From assembly GCA_002424645.1 (NCBI GenBank), contig DIKU01000064.1:27495-90493 (forward strand): a stretch of DNA of 62,999 bases, written 5' to 3'. Position 1 is the first letter of the stretch. Each line of letters opens with the position of its first letter. The position numbers were made by a program, and so were the translations under genes. The DNA is from Pelobacter sp. UBA5610. GTDB taxonomy: Bacteria; Desulfobacterota; Desulfuromonadia; Desulfuromonadales; Syntrophotaleaceae. Of this stretch, positions 25,808 to 34,936 are shown in pieces. Under the pieces are notes generated by a model. The model did not search any database. It had not been told where the DNA came from and saw only the letters and a program-made list of their open reading frames with translations.

Positions 25808-26473
25808 CTAAACTTTGGAGAGAGGGGTCATCCTGGAAAAATCGATGAGCAAAGCCGTGGGGATGAACGTATCCGCTTCGTTGAGGGGAGCGCCGAACAG
25901 CGCCGATGTGAAGGCGCCGAACAGCGCCATTTCCTGCTCGAAAAGTTTCTGGAACTCCCCCCGAATCTGCGGCATGGCAAGGGGGTCCACTCCTGTAAAA
26001 TTCAAACTGCAGTATAATTCGGAAAAGCGCGTGCCGGACAGATCGATATTGGGCAGACCATGCTGGCGGCAAACCAGCGGCCGCCATGCATAGACCAGGC
26101 AGGAGCCATCTTCACCGAGCAAGGGACACGGTGTCTGATCTTCCTCTGGCATTTCCGTCCAGACATGGTCCGGCATGGAATTAAGCATATAGGGATGTGC
26201 AAAGCCTGGCCACTGTTGCTGTAGCTGACGCAGCCTGTCTTCTGCCTTAACGAGTACCTGCCGTCGATCGACCTCCGGCAACTGCGAAAACCCTATCTGA
26301 AGCAGATAGGCATCGATCAAGGTGATATCGAACAGACCTCGACAACAGGAGCAACACCCCTTATCGCAACGTATCAGTTCACCCGCCTTGACCTTGCAAC
26401 GGGCGAACCACGCATCGACCGTTTCCAATACGCTCTTGTACTGCAGAGCTATGTCATCCAGCCTGGCAGACAT
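25808..26473 (-). CDS. YkgJ-type cysteine-cluster protein (second of two)
   Basis: This 221-residue protein has cluster core CDKGCCSCC, then TPCPLLGEDGSCLVY, RPLVCRQHGLP and ELYCSLNF. It shares the layout of the protein at 12348-12902. The conserved cysteines probably bind a metal or Fe-S cluster. Its ATG overlaps the stop of the carbonic anhydrase gene (TGATG), so the two are translationally coupled, hinting at related roles. What those are is unknown. Confidence 0.85.
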   Translation of the reverse strand: MSARLDDIALQYKSVLETVDAWFARCKVKAGELIRCDKGCCSCCRGLFDITLIDAYLLQIGFSQLPEVDRRQVLVKAEDRLRQLQQQWPGFAHPYMLNSMPDHVWTEMPEEDQTPCPLLGEDGSCLVYAWRPLVCRQHGLPNIDLSGTRFSELYCSLNFTGVDPLAMPQIRGEFQKLFEQEMALFGAFTSALFGAPLNEADTFIPTALLIDFSRMTPLSKV

Positions 26474-27117
26474 CAGGCTTTCGCGCGTCGAACCAAGGGC
26501 TGAAACGCTCCGGTATCCGGCGAGTAGCTCAGTAACTCACCTTTTACCAGATCAAAATACCAACCGTGCAGAAACAATTGCCCTTTTTCGGCCTTTTCTC
26601 GCAACCAGGGAAAAGTAAGCAAATTATCCAGCGACAGAAGGATCGCCGCCTGTTCGCAAGCGCGTTGCTTCACCTCTGCCGGCTTACCGGAAAGCCGATC
26701 CTCAACTTCTTGCTTTGCCGCGGAAACCATTCCCACCCAATGGCCGATAAATTCACTCTGGCCGGCGCCTTCATTTTTCATCAGATAGGCAATCCCGCCG
26801 CACTGGGAATGTCCAAGGACAATGACATGCTGCACCTGTAAGCCGCAAACGGCGTACTCCAGGGCCGCACTGATACCGTGATGGCCTGCATCCGGCTCAT
26901 ACGGGGGAACCAGGTTGCCGACATTGCGCACCACAAACAACTCACCCGGGGCGCTGTCGGTAAGGATGGCCGGATCTACCCGGGAATCGCAGCAACCGAT
27001 AACCAGAGTATTCGGATTCTGCCCTCCCTTGAGCTCATCGAAGAGTTCGTTGTCACCACGAAAATAGACTTTTTGAAAACGTCTGAAACCGGTTATCAGC
27101 CGTGCAATATCTTCCAT
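26473..27117 (-). CDS. Beta-class carbonic anhydrase
   Basis: This 214-residue cytosolic zinc enzyme interconverts CO2 and bicarbonate. Zinc ligands and the catalytic dyad are visible in IGCCDSRVDP (Cys, Asp-Arg) and LGHSQCGGIAYL (His, Cys). ISAALEYAVCGLQ is also typical. The length is normal. It probably supplies bicarbonate for carboxylations or balances CO2 in an anaerobe. It is first in a two-gene unit with the YkgJ-type protein. Confidence 0.95.
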   Translation of the reverse strand: MEDIARLITGFRRFQKVYFRGDNELFDELKGGQNPNTLVIGCCDSRVDPAILTDSAPGELFVVRNVGNLVPPYEPDAGHHGISAALEYAVCGLQVQHVIVLGHSQCGGIAYLMKNEGAGQSEFIGHWVGMVSAAKQEVEDRLSGKPAEVKQRACEQAAILLSLDNLLTFPWLREKAEKGQLFLHGWYFDLVKGELLSYSPDTGAFQPLVRRAKA

Positions 27118-27315
27118 CGACCTTCTCAGTTAAATCGGGTTAAAAAACAAACAAAAACCATCAACAACGCACCATATTGCCACGAACAGCTTGTTTGAGA
27201 AAAGTATTTTTATAAAGAAAAACCCTCCCGGCAAAGAATCCTGAAGGTTGCATGGCATAATTATATGCTGAAACGGTTGATTTCTGCCACGTTTACCTGA
27301 CCGGGGAACAGTTTA

Positions 27316-28227
27316 ATGCCAAGTGTTATCGCAGTCAAAAATCTAAAAAAGGCCTTCGGTGCCTTCAAGGCCGTGGACGGCATATCCTTTACTGTACAAA
27401 AAGCCGAATGTTTCGGCCTGCTTGGACCGAACGGCGCCGGAAAGACAAGCACCATTCGCATGTTGTACGGGTATAGTCCGATAAGCGACGGCGAATTGTA
27501 CCTCTTTGACCAACGTATAAGGAGTGAATGGAGGGCGGTTAAAAATCGCATAGGCATCTGTCAACAGGAAGACAACCTTGACCCCGACCTCAGTGTGCGC
27601 GACAACCTGCTGACCTATGCACGCTATTTCAATCTTACGGCAGCAGACGCCCGCGCAACCACCGACCGCCTGCTGGATTTCTTTGCCCTGGATAATCGCG
27701 CCAAAACCACTATCAGGGAATTGTCAGGCGGTATGAAACGTAGGCTGGTGCTGGCGCGGTCCCTGATTAACAACCCCGACCTGTTGATCCTGGATGAACC
27801 AACCACCGGTCTCGACCCCCAGTCCCGGCACCAGGTCTGGGAACGTCTGGAGGAGTTGAAAAACGGCGGGCTGACCATCCTTCTCACCACCCACTACATG
27901 GAGGAAGCAGCACGTTTGTGCGACCGGTTGGTCATCATGAATCAAGGTCGGATTCTGGTCGAGGGGCAGCCACAGGAACTGATCCGGCAATATGTTGGCC
28001 GTGAAATCATCGAAATCGCCCCATTCGACCCGGAGTTGCTCACATGCCTGCAGAACCGGGGACTCTACTTCGAAACTTTCGGCCAGCGCCTGGTTATCCA
28101 TAATCAGGCCGATGTCGGGCTTTTTGCGGCATTGAGCGAAGTTTTCGGCGGACGCCGCTGCACCTTGAGACCGGCAACCCTGGAGGATGTGTTTCTTCAC
28201 CTGACCGGAAGGGAGCTACGCGAATGA
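27316..28227 (+). CDS. ABC-2 type exporter ATP-binding protein (NodI-like)
   Basis: This 303-residue ATPase has Walker A GPNGAGKTST, signature LSGGMKRRL, Walker B LLILDEPTTGLD, and an H-loop TTHYMEEA. The ~80-residue tail after the ATPase core is typical of the NodI / DrrA branch, which pairs with a single ABC-2 permease. It is fused by an ATGA overlap to that permease gene. The substrate is unknown; NodI symbols are avoided because nothing here relates to nodulation. GGGGAA lies nine bases upstream of the ATG. Confidence 0.92.
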   Translation: MPSVIAVKNLKKAFGAFKAVDGISFTVQKAECFGLLGPNGAGKTSTIRMLYGYSPISDGELYLFDQRIRSEWRAVKNRIGICQQEDNLDPDLSVRDNLLTYARYFNLTAADARATTDRLLDFFALDNRAKTTIRELSGGMKRRLVLARSLINNPDLLILDEPTTGLDPQSRHQVWERLEELKNGGLTILLTTHYMEEAARLCDRLVIMNQGRILVEGQPQELIRQYVGREIIEIAPFDPELLTCLQNRGLYFETFGQRLVIHNQADVGLFAALSEVFGGRRCTLRPATLEDVFLHLTGRELRE

Positions 28228-29009
28228 TGCGGAATTTCTCCATCAGCGTTCGCTGGATGCGCGTCTGGCAGCGCAACTTCAGCGTCTATCGGCATACCTG
28301 GAAAATCAGTTTCCTGCCACCGCTACTGGAGCCGTTGTTTTATCTGGCCGCTTTCGGCATCGGTCTGAGCAGCCTGGTGAGTAATTTTTCCTACCGTGGC
28401 CAGGAAATCGCCTACCTGCCCTTCATCGCCCCGGCTCTGCTGGCCATCACCATCATGTACAACGCTTTTTTTGAAACCAGTTACGCCTCTTTCGTACGCA
28501 TGTACTACCAGAAAACCTTCGATGCCATGCTGGCCACCCCACTGACCCTCGAAGAGGTCATCACCGGAGAAATCGCCTGGGCCGCCACCAAATCGGCCAT
28601 CGCTGCGGTATTGATGCAGATCGTCATCAGCCTGTGCGGACTGATCCATTACCCGGAGGGCCTCTTTATCCTGCCTTTAGCTGCCCTGGGGGGATTGGCC
28701 TTTGCTGCCATCGGCATGGTTTTCACAGGTCTGGTACCGAACATCGAAACCTTCAACCTCCCGATCTTTCTCTTTATCACCCCCATGTTTCTGTTCAGCG
28801 GCACCTTCTTCCCCCTGCAAAACCTGCCCACATGGGCCCAATGGCTGGCGCAGATTTTCCCCCTGACCCATCTAACCATACTGGTTCGTGCCTGCGCATT
28901 GGGCAGGCTCGAACTACCCCTGTTAGGGAGCCTTGCTTACCTGGTGGTGTTTTTCCTGATCACATACCCTCTCGCCTTACGCGGCATGCGCAAACGTCTG
29001 ATCAAATAA
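28224..29009 (+). CDS. ABC-2 type permease (NodJ-like)
   Basis: This 261-residue inner-membrane permease has six predicted helices and the ABC-2 signature region ITPMFLFSGTFFPLQNLPTW, with PLTHLTILVRA near the end. It pairs with the ATPase encoded just upstream (4-base overlap) to form a homodimeric exporter, perhaps of a lipid-linked sugar, a drug or a signal molecule; sequence alone cannot say. No accessory protein is encoded beside it. Confidence 0.92.
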   Translation: MMRNFSISVRWMRVWQRNFSVYRHTWKISFLPPLLEPLFYLAAFGIGLSSLVSNFSYRGQEIAYLPFIAPALLAITIMYNAFFETSYASFVRMYYQKTFDAMLATPLTLEEVITGEIAWAATKSAIAAVLMQIVISLCGLIHYPEGLFILPLAALGGLAFAAIGMVFTGLVPNIETFNLPIFLFITPMFLFSGTFFPLQNLPTWAQWLAQIFPLTHLTILVRACALGRLELPLLGSLAYLVVFFLITYPLALRGMRKRLIK

Positions 29010-29052
29010 GACCCCCTTCGAGCAGTAAGGCAGACTCATGCCATAACACACC

Positions 29053-31026
29053 TTAGTCGGTAAAAACCAAACCATCAAAGTCTTCATCCGCGCCGCTGAT
29101 CAACTGGTCGTAGCCCGACCGTGTAAGTTTGATCATTTCCCCCAGAGTAATCATTTTAAACGGATCGAAGTCGTAACTGCTGAGGTTTCTTGTGACATGA
29201 TAAAAGGATATGGATTTTTCGGGTTTGATACCCATATCGAGCAACTGTTGACAGGCCTGCTTAATCATATCTATTTTGCCATACAGGTCCTCTTTGTTGA
29301 CCACCGACCAGACTCCGAGATAGATCGGGCTTTCAAGATTCTTGACATCCCCTTTGAACTCTCCCCGGATCAGCTGATCCCTTTGACGCTTTAAATAGGG
29401 AACAAAATCAAGATGTTCCGCAAGACGCCGATCTGCCGCGTAAAAATTGCCGGTTTCGGGATCCAGGGTAAAAATGATCGTTTTCTGGATAGCTTGTCCG
29501 TAACTTTTAAAGTAAATACCTTTATATTCTTCAAAGTTGAAAGACTGCAAAAGAAAGCTTTCATTTTGTTTGATTCGATTAAGCATCCCCAGCAACCAAT
29601 ATCGGATAATTTCATGATCTACCCGACATTTCTCAACTTCTTCTTTTAATTGCCTAAAAGTAGTGTTGCCATAACGATATGATAATACCTGCCTGTAAAT
29701 ATCGCGAACATTATTATAAGCGCTAAACAGCTGTATTAAATCATAACTGAAAATTTCCATTTGCCTCAACTGCCAGATCAAGGAGGCTACTTCGGTCCTG
29801 CTGCTGTTACCATCTAGGTCAATTTTCTCGGTAGACTTCATGAACTCAATAAAGCGCGTTTCAAGCAGCCCTAACTGATCTGTTTTTTTCTTGGTGCTGA
29901 TATTCAACGTAATGGTCCAGCGGGTAAACTTGTACTGGCGGCTTTCAATTTTGATATTACCCGCCCCGAACGTTGAAAAGATCTGACGGGTTCCGATCCC
30001 CTCCCCGGCTTTTTCCTGTTTGGTCGTGTGCCCAACGAAAATCGGCAAGTTTTGAGTGTCGACCTGTAGCCGATCGGGACTGATCCCTACCCCGTTGTCC
30101 TGAATAATAAGAACGACCTTGCCTTCCTTGCGGGTAAGCATAATCTGGATAAGGCCTTCCCTGCCGGCTTCTTCAATCGCGTCAATCGAATTGGAAGCCA
30201 GGTTGATAAGCGCCCTGCTGTAATCCATGTAACTGCCGATAACCGGGGGAATATCCGCACTCAGAATCAATCGTATCTGGCAAGGGACATGCGCTGCTTC
30301 AACAAAAGGGATAACCCTGTTGGTCAAAATCTCCTTAATATTGACCTCATGGGAAGCTTTGATTTTGTCTTCATACATGCTAAGGGTATTAAGCAAGGCC
30401 GTATTTTCTCTATTTATATCTTCGATAATTTGATTAAAATTATCAACGGACATAATAGACACCATATCTGATAATACTTTGAGTGACTTTTTGGCGTCAT
30501 GACGAACTTTGCTTAATTCTTCAAGAACCGTTACGTCTTTGGTTTTCAATGAAAAGCTTTTATCCAAAACTGCTTTAGCTGTTGCAGACATTAGATAAAA
30601 CCGCATTTTCTGATAAACCGTTGACTCTTCAAGATTAAAGCCATTACTATAAAAGAACTCTATAGTGCTTACGAGCTTTTCCCATACAAATAAATATATA
30701 TAGGAACCTTCGTTGACATCTTGAGCGAGTTTTCTTATAAATGCCGACCCTATCCCTTTTCCTCGACCAAACGGGCTTGTAACCTGCTTATATACTTGAA
30801 ATTTAGTTTTTTCAGGGTTTGAATAAACGAGTATATATCCAAGAAACTCGCCCTCCTCATCCCAAACATAACTATGGTCGTAATCGACATCGAGAGTTTT
30901 ATCTTTGATAAAAGGTGATGGAATCAGAATGGAATCGATATTTAAAAAAGGAATTTTATTTATCTTTTTTTGATCTTCGCTTGTAAGACATCGGATATAT
31001 GTAAAATCATTTGTAAAACCATCCAT
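29053..31026 (-). CDS. GNAT acetyltransferase fused to a histidine-kinase-like module
   Basis: This protein has 657 residues. Residues ~8-148 look like a GNAT acetyltransferase: acetyl-CoA loop FGRGKGIGSAF at 86-96 and a C-terminal FYSNGF strand. A helical segment follows with KVRHDAKKSL, where His176 is a possible phospho-acceptor as in SpoOB/DcuS-type kinases (RH-D/N). The GHKL ATPase covers ~240-375, with N-box RALINLASNSIDA (Asn275, Asn279), G1 DNGVGIS (310-316) and G2 GEGIGT. Residues ~380-657 match nothing I know. There are no membrane segments. The gene is richer in A/T than its neighbours, which suggests transfer. It has no adjacent response regulator. The ATG at 31026 has AGGTGG upstream. 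Confidence 0.8.
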   Translation of the reverse strand: MDGFTNDFTYIRCLTSEDQKKINKIPFLNIDSILIPSPFIKDKTLDVDYDHSYVWDEEGEFLGYILVYSNPEKTKFQVYKQVTSPFGRGKGIGSAFIRKLAQDVNEGSYIYLFVWEKLVSTIEFFYSNGFNLEESTVYQKMRFYLMSATAKAVLDKSFSLKTKDVTVLEELSKVRHDAKKSLKVLSDMVSIMSVDNFNQIIEDINRENTALLNTLSMYEDKIKASHEVNIKEILTNRVIPFVEAAHVPCQIRLILSADIPPVIGSYMDYSRALINLASNSIDAIEEAGREGLIQIMLTRKEGKVVLIIQDNGVGISPDRLQVDTQNLPIFVGHTTKQEKAGEGIGTRQIFSTFGAGNIKIESRQYKFTRWTITLNISTKKKTDQLGLLETRFIEFMKSTEKIDLDGNSSRTEVASLIWQLRQMEIFSYDLIQLFSAYNNVRDIYRQVLSYRYGNTTFRQLKEEVEKCRVDHEIIRYWLLGMLNRIKQNESFLLQSFNFEEYKGIYFKSYGQAIQKTIIFTLDPETGNFYAADRRLAEHLDFVPYLKRQRDQLIRGEFKGDVKNLESPIYLGVWSVVNKEDLYGKIDMIKQACQQLLDMGIKPEKSISFYHVTRNLSSYDFDPFKMITLGEMIKLTRSGYDQLISGADEDFDGLVFTD

Positions 31027-31135
31027 AGCTATTCCACCTTGCCTTTCGTTAATTTCTTAACGGCGCTGCATAGATTCAAAAGCGTCATGTAACGCGACGC
31101 GTATTCAACGAGTCGAAAATATCCGCAAAAAACAA

Positions 31136-31167
31136 ACGGACCTCTTCCTGAATGCGAAGAGATCCGT
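31136..31167 (-). terminator. Rho-independent terminator of gltA
   Basis: ACGGACCTCTTC / GAAGAGATCCGT pairs over 12 positions with one mismatch and an 8-base loop. On the minus strand it is followed by TTTGTTTTTT. It starts about 47 bases past the citrate synthase stop. Confidence 0.85.
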
Positions 31168-31213
31168 ATTTCATCACTTTACCCAATCCGGCAGGGAGTT
31201 GTCGAATCCCGAC

Positions 31214-32518
31214 TCACTGTATCCCGGCAACCTTTTCCATCATGTCCAGAGTTATGGACTTGGGACGTTCCAGCGGAAAGCCCAGCGCCCTGTCCCAGGT
31301 GATGTTTGCCAATACGCCGATCGCCCTGCCGACGGCAAACAGTACGGTGTAATAGTCATACTGGGTAATCCCGTAGTGCCACTGAATAACACCGGACTGG
31401 GCATCGACATTAGGCCAGGGGTTGCGGGCCTTGCCGTGGGCTTGCAGAACTTTGGGCGCTACCTTGTAGATCATTTTGACCAACTTATACAGCTCATCAT
31501 CCGGAAGATTTTTTTCACAAAACTCCATCTGAGCGGTAAAACGCGGATCGGTGCGACGCAAAACAGCGTGACCGTAACCAGGGATAACCTGGCCGCTGTT
31601 CAGCGTGTCCCACAAGTAGCGTTCCAATTCCTCTTCGGTGGGAAGCTTGCCGCCGAGTTTTTCCATTTTCCCTTGTATCCAGCGTAAAACTTCCTGGTTG
31701 GCCAATCCATGCAACGGACCGGACAAACCGTTCACACCGGCCGAAAGGCTGTAGTAAGCATCAGCCAGAGCCGATGCGACCAGACGCGTGGTATGCGCCG
31801 ATACGTTACCCGATTCATGATCGGAATGCAGGATAAAATACATGCGTGCCACATCATCGTAGGGCGCGGCGATCCCCATCATATGCGCAAAGTCGGCCCC
31901 GAAATCAAGGTTTGGGTCCGAAGGGATCGGCGTATCGCCTTTATACTTCAAGCGATAAATGAACGCCGCAACAGCGGGCAATTTGGCGAGCAGATTGCAC
32001 GAATCTTCGTACATAGGGTCCCAGAAATCACCCTTACCCATGCCCTCGTTATAACGTGTGGCAAAAATCGATTCGCGCTGCATAACCACGATAGCTGCAG
32101 ACAACATCGCCATGGGATGCAGATCCCGCGGCATGGCGCGCAACGCATCGAAAACATATTGTGGAACCTGCCTGCGAGACTGAAAATCGTGAACAACCTC
32201 CAGAGTCTGCTCAAGAGTCGGAACTTCTCCCGTGAGCAAAAAGTACCAGAAGCCTTCAACATACGGATATTCCGAACCGGGCACTTTGGGTAATGCGTCA
32301 AAGGTTTCCCGTATAGTCTTGCCGCGAAACCTGACCCCCTCTTCCGGATCGAGATACGAAATATCGGTAACCAGACATTTCACCCCTCGTACGCCGCCGA
32401 TGGCCTGGGCAATGGATACCTGGTCGAGGTTAACCTGCCCGTAATCTTTGAGTAAGCGAGTAATGCGCGGGCGTTGCTCCTCAATTTTTCTGAACAGCGC
32501 TTTTTTTAATTGGGACAT
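31214..32518 (-). CDS. gltA: Citrate synthase, eukaryote-like type
   Basis: This 434-residue enzyme condenses acetyl-CoA with oxaloacetate at the entry to the TCA cycle. Catalytic residues sit in PLHGLANQEV (His), VIPGYGHAVLR (His) and NPWPNVDAQSG (Asp). The residues around them and the long N-terminal part (LKDYGQVNLDQVSIAQAIGGVRG) follow the mitochondrial pattern, not the NADH-inhibited E. coli pattern. This subfamily is known from Geobacteraceae. I choose the ATG at 32518, six bases after GGAG; an adjacent ATG at 32521 is the alternative. It ends at its own terminator. Confidence 0.95.
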   Translation of the reverse strand: MSQLKKALFRKIEEQRPRITRLLKDYGQVNLDQVSIAQAIGGVRGVKCLVTDISYLDPEEGVRFRGKTIRETFDALPKVPGSEYPYVEGFWYFLLTGEVPTLEQTLEVVHDFQSRRQVPQYVFDALRAMPRDLHPMAMLSAAIVVMQRESIFATRYNEGMGKGDFWDPMYEDSCNLLAKLPAVAAFIYRLKYKGDTPIPSDPNLDFGADFAHMMGIAAPYDDVARMYFILHSDHESGNVSAHTTRLVASALADAYYSLSAGVNGLSGPLHGLANQEVLRWIQGKMEKLGGKLPTEEELERYLWDTLNSGQVIPGYGHAVLRRTDPRFTAQMEFCEKNLPDDELYKLVKMIYKVAPKVLQAHGKARNPWPNVDAQSGVIQWHYGITQYDYYTVLFAVGRAIGVLANITWDRALGFPLERPKSITLDMMEKVAGIQ

Positions 32519-32775
32519 CATCAACTCCTTCAACGGCATCAGCCTGTCGGAAAAGGACAGCCATATTCTGGACAACTCGCGTTAGGTTGCGTTACCGACT
32601 GGCTTATATGTGATTGCACTCAATTTTGATTTTAAAACAGATCTCCCCATTTCGCCACCTGTCAGATCAATTTATATTATGCTCAATATCTTGTAAATAC
32701 AGTAAAAATCACCGATGCAGGATTTTCCCTTGCAATCTGCAATCGTCATGGTTAAACTGCATAAAATTTGTGCAA

Positions 32776-33756
32776 ATGAAAATAAAATCACTCCATATAA
32801 AACATAATATTCTGCTTGCGCCCATGGCCGGCATCACGGACTTGTCCTGCCGTTTGCTTATGAGGCCGTTTGGCATAGGTCTGGCGTTTACGGAAATGGT
32901 CAGTGCCAATGGGTTGGTCCTGGGTGGCGATGCAACCAAAGGCCTGCTTGCGTCCGAACCCGCGGATCGCCCTCTTGGCATTCAGTTGTTTGGCGAAAAC
33001 CCGGTAACGCTCGCAGAAGCATGCAGACAGGTCGAGACACAGGGTGAGCTCATCGACCTGAACATCGGCTGTCCGGTGAAAAAAGTTGTTCGCAGTGGCG
33101 CCGGTAGCGCCCTTATGCAGACACCGAAACGGGTTGCCCAAATCCTTGCGGCCATGCGACGTGCAACGACCTTGCCCCTGACGGTAAAAATCCGTTCCGG
33201 ATGGGATTCGTCCAGCATCAATTTTCTGGAAATCGCCCACATCGCAGAGCAGGAAGGCGTGGACGCCATCACCCTGCATCCTCGCACCCGCAGCCAGGGT
33301 TTTTCCGGGAAAGCCGACTGGAGCCACATCGGCGAATTGAAACGTCGCGCTACCATCCCGGTTATCGGCAGCGGCGATATCTTTGACGCCGAAGACGCTC
33401 AACGCATGTTAAAGGAAACGGGGTGCGATGCCGTCATGATCGGACGTGGCTGCTACGGCAATCCATGGCTCGCCAAAAACATCCTGGCTTTGCAACAAGG
33501 GGCATCAGCGTTGACACCCTCCGTTGATGATCGCCGAGAGGTAGCACTGCGCCACATAGCCATATTCCTTCGCTATAACAGCGAACGCAAAACTGTTCTC
33601 GATATGCGTAAACACTTGTGCTGGTATGCAAAAGGCCTGGCAGGGGCGGCCCAGTTTCGGGTTCACATCAACCAGGCCAGCTCCATTGACGAGATGCGCA
33701 GCCTGATACTGCATTTTTTTCAACATGCCGCCATGGCGACAACTGAGGATCCATGA
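32776..33756 (+). CDS. dusB: tRNA-dihydrouridine synthase (DusB/NifR3 type)
   Basis: This 326-residue flavoenzyme reduces uridines in the tRNA D-loop with NADPH. FMN and catalytic motifs are APMAGITDLSCR, IDLNIGCPVKKV (catalytic Cys), ITLHPRTRSQGF and VIGSGDIFDAEDA. The start at the ATG at 32776 lines up with the family; the longer frame is not needed, although SD support is poor. Its last bases overlap the sensor kinase gene (ATGA). In several proteobacteria the same gene is called nifR3 and leads an ntrBC operon, as here. Confidence 0.93.
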   Translation: MKIKSLHIKHNILLAPMAGITDLSCRLLMRPFGIGLAFTEMVSANGLVLGGDATKGLLASEPADRPLGIQLFGENPVTLAEACRQVETQGELIDLNIGCPVKKVVRSGAGSALMQTPKRVAQILAAMRRATTLPLTVKIRSGWDSSSINFLEIAHIAEQEGVDAITLHPRTRSQGFSGKADWSHIGELKRRATIPVIGSGDIFDAEDAQRMLKETGCDAVMIGRGCYGNPWLAKNILALQQGASALTPSVDDRREVALRHIAIFLRYNSERKTVLDMRKHLCWYAKGLAGAAQFRVHINQASSIDEMRSLILHFFQHAAMATTEDP

Positions 33757-34853
33757 ACAACGGTGAGCAGAAGGACCGGACTCTCTATATGAGGGTACTG
33801 GAGAATATGGAAGAAGCTGTGATTGCCATCGATGATTCCGAGCTCATCGTTTTGTTCAATCCCGCTGCGCAGATTTGTACCGGCTATTCCGAACGACAAG
33901 CCCTGAAACGCTCATTAGGCGATCTGTTCGGCTCAAGCGGCGAACTCCTGCGTCTGGTTCGCGCCGCCCTGCAGTCGGGCCGATCGATCACCAGCCATGA
34001 GGACATACTCCTTCATCGACCCCTGGCCGACCCTCTTCCGGTTGGATTATCCGCTTCGCCTCTTTTCACCAGAAATGGCGAACAGGAAGGTGCCGTCGTT
34101 ATTTTACGCGACCACTCCCAGATACGTGAACTGGAGGAGACTGTCCGCCAGGCCGATCGTCTGGCGATGCTGGGGACACTTGCAGCCGGCCTGGCCCACG
34201 AAATAAAAAATCCCCTGGGTGGCATCAAAGGCGCGGCACAACTTCTGAATCTTGAGTTGCCGCCAGAGAATCCCCTACGGGAATACACCCGCGTCATGAC
34301 CAGGGAAGTCAACAGGGTCAACGATCTGATAGAGGAACTGCTCGACCTTACCCGTCCGCGCCCGACCCAACTCAGCGAAGTCAACCTGTCGCGCATTCTT
34401 GCCGACCAGGTTTTGCTGCAAAAGCAAAGTCATCCGGACAAGAAGATCAACTATCAAATGCAGCTTGACCCAAGTATTCCGCCCATCAAAGGTGATGATA
34501 CCCTGCTCTCCCGATTGTTCCTCAACCTGCTGAAAAATGCTGCGGAAGCCGTTGATTACGACGGAAACATCACCATAACATCGCGCATTGCCGGTCAATA
34601 CCTGTTCAACAAGCCCGGTGAACGGCCTGTACCGATGGTCACGGTGGAAATTCAGGACAACGGTCCGGGCATTCCACCGGACGAGCTTGATCGCATTTTC
34701 ACCCCATTTTTCACCACCAAAACCAAGGGGTGCGGATTAGGCTTGGCCATATGCCAGAAAATCATCAACGAACACCAGGGTTCACTACGCGTCGCCACCC
34801 AGTTGGAGCAAGGCACCACCTTCACGGTATCCTTGCCACTGAAACGAGGCTGA
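33753..34853 (+). CDS. ntrB: PAS-domain sensor histidine kinase, NtrB-like
   Basis: This 366-residue soluble kinase has an N-terminal PAS domain (~12-125; AVIAIDDSELIVLFNPAAQ) and no membrane segment. The dimerisation/phospho-acceptor helix has His in LAAGLAHEIKNPLGG. The ATPase domain has the N-box LFLNLLKNAAEA, VEIQDNGPGIP and TKGCGLGLAI. The soluble PAS layout and the ntrC-type partner downstream fit NtrB, which senses nitrogen status through PII; the family also includes other signals, so the symbol is by context. Confidence 0.85.
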   Translation: MNNGEQKDRTLYMRVLENMEEAVIAIDDSELIVLFNPAAQICTGYSERQALKRSLGDLFGSSGELLRLVRAALQSGRSITSHEDILLHRPLADPLPVGLSASPLFTRNGEQEGAVVILRDHSQIRELEETVRQADRLAMLGTLAAGLAHEIKNPLGGIKGAAQLLNLELPPENPLREYTRVMTREVNRVNDLIEELLDLTRPRPTQLSEVNLSRILADQVLLQKQSHPDKKINYQMQLDPSIPPIKGDDTLLSRLFLNLLKNAAEAVDYDGNITITSRIAGQYLFNKPGERPVPMVTVEIQDNGPGIPPDELDRIFTPFFTTKTKGCGLGLAICQKIINEHQGSLRVATQLEQGTTFTVSLPLKRG

Positions 34854-34936
34854 GCGTTTCACAACCTGCTCCACGATCACTAACCACCCTGCCGCCACTG
34901 TCAGCGGTACGACAACCATAAGTCCGGGAAAATAGC

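Noticed and set aside
25870..25935. Short direct repeat containing GCGCCGAACAGCGCC
   Set aside because: It lies inside the YkgJ-type gene and encodes a repeated FGA/LFGAP pattern. Two copies only, no sign of a mobile or CRISPR element.
32590..32640. Possible -24/-12 (sigma-54) promoter near gltA/dusB
   Set aside because: The GG and GC elements are 13 bases apart instead of 10, so it does not fit.
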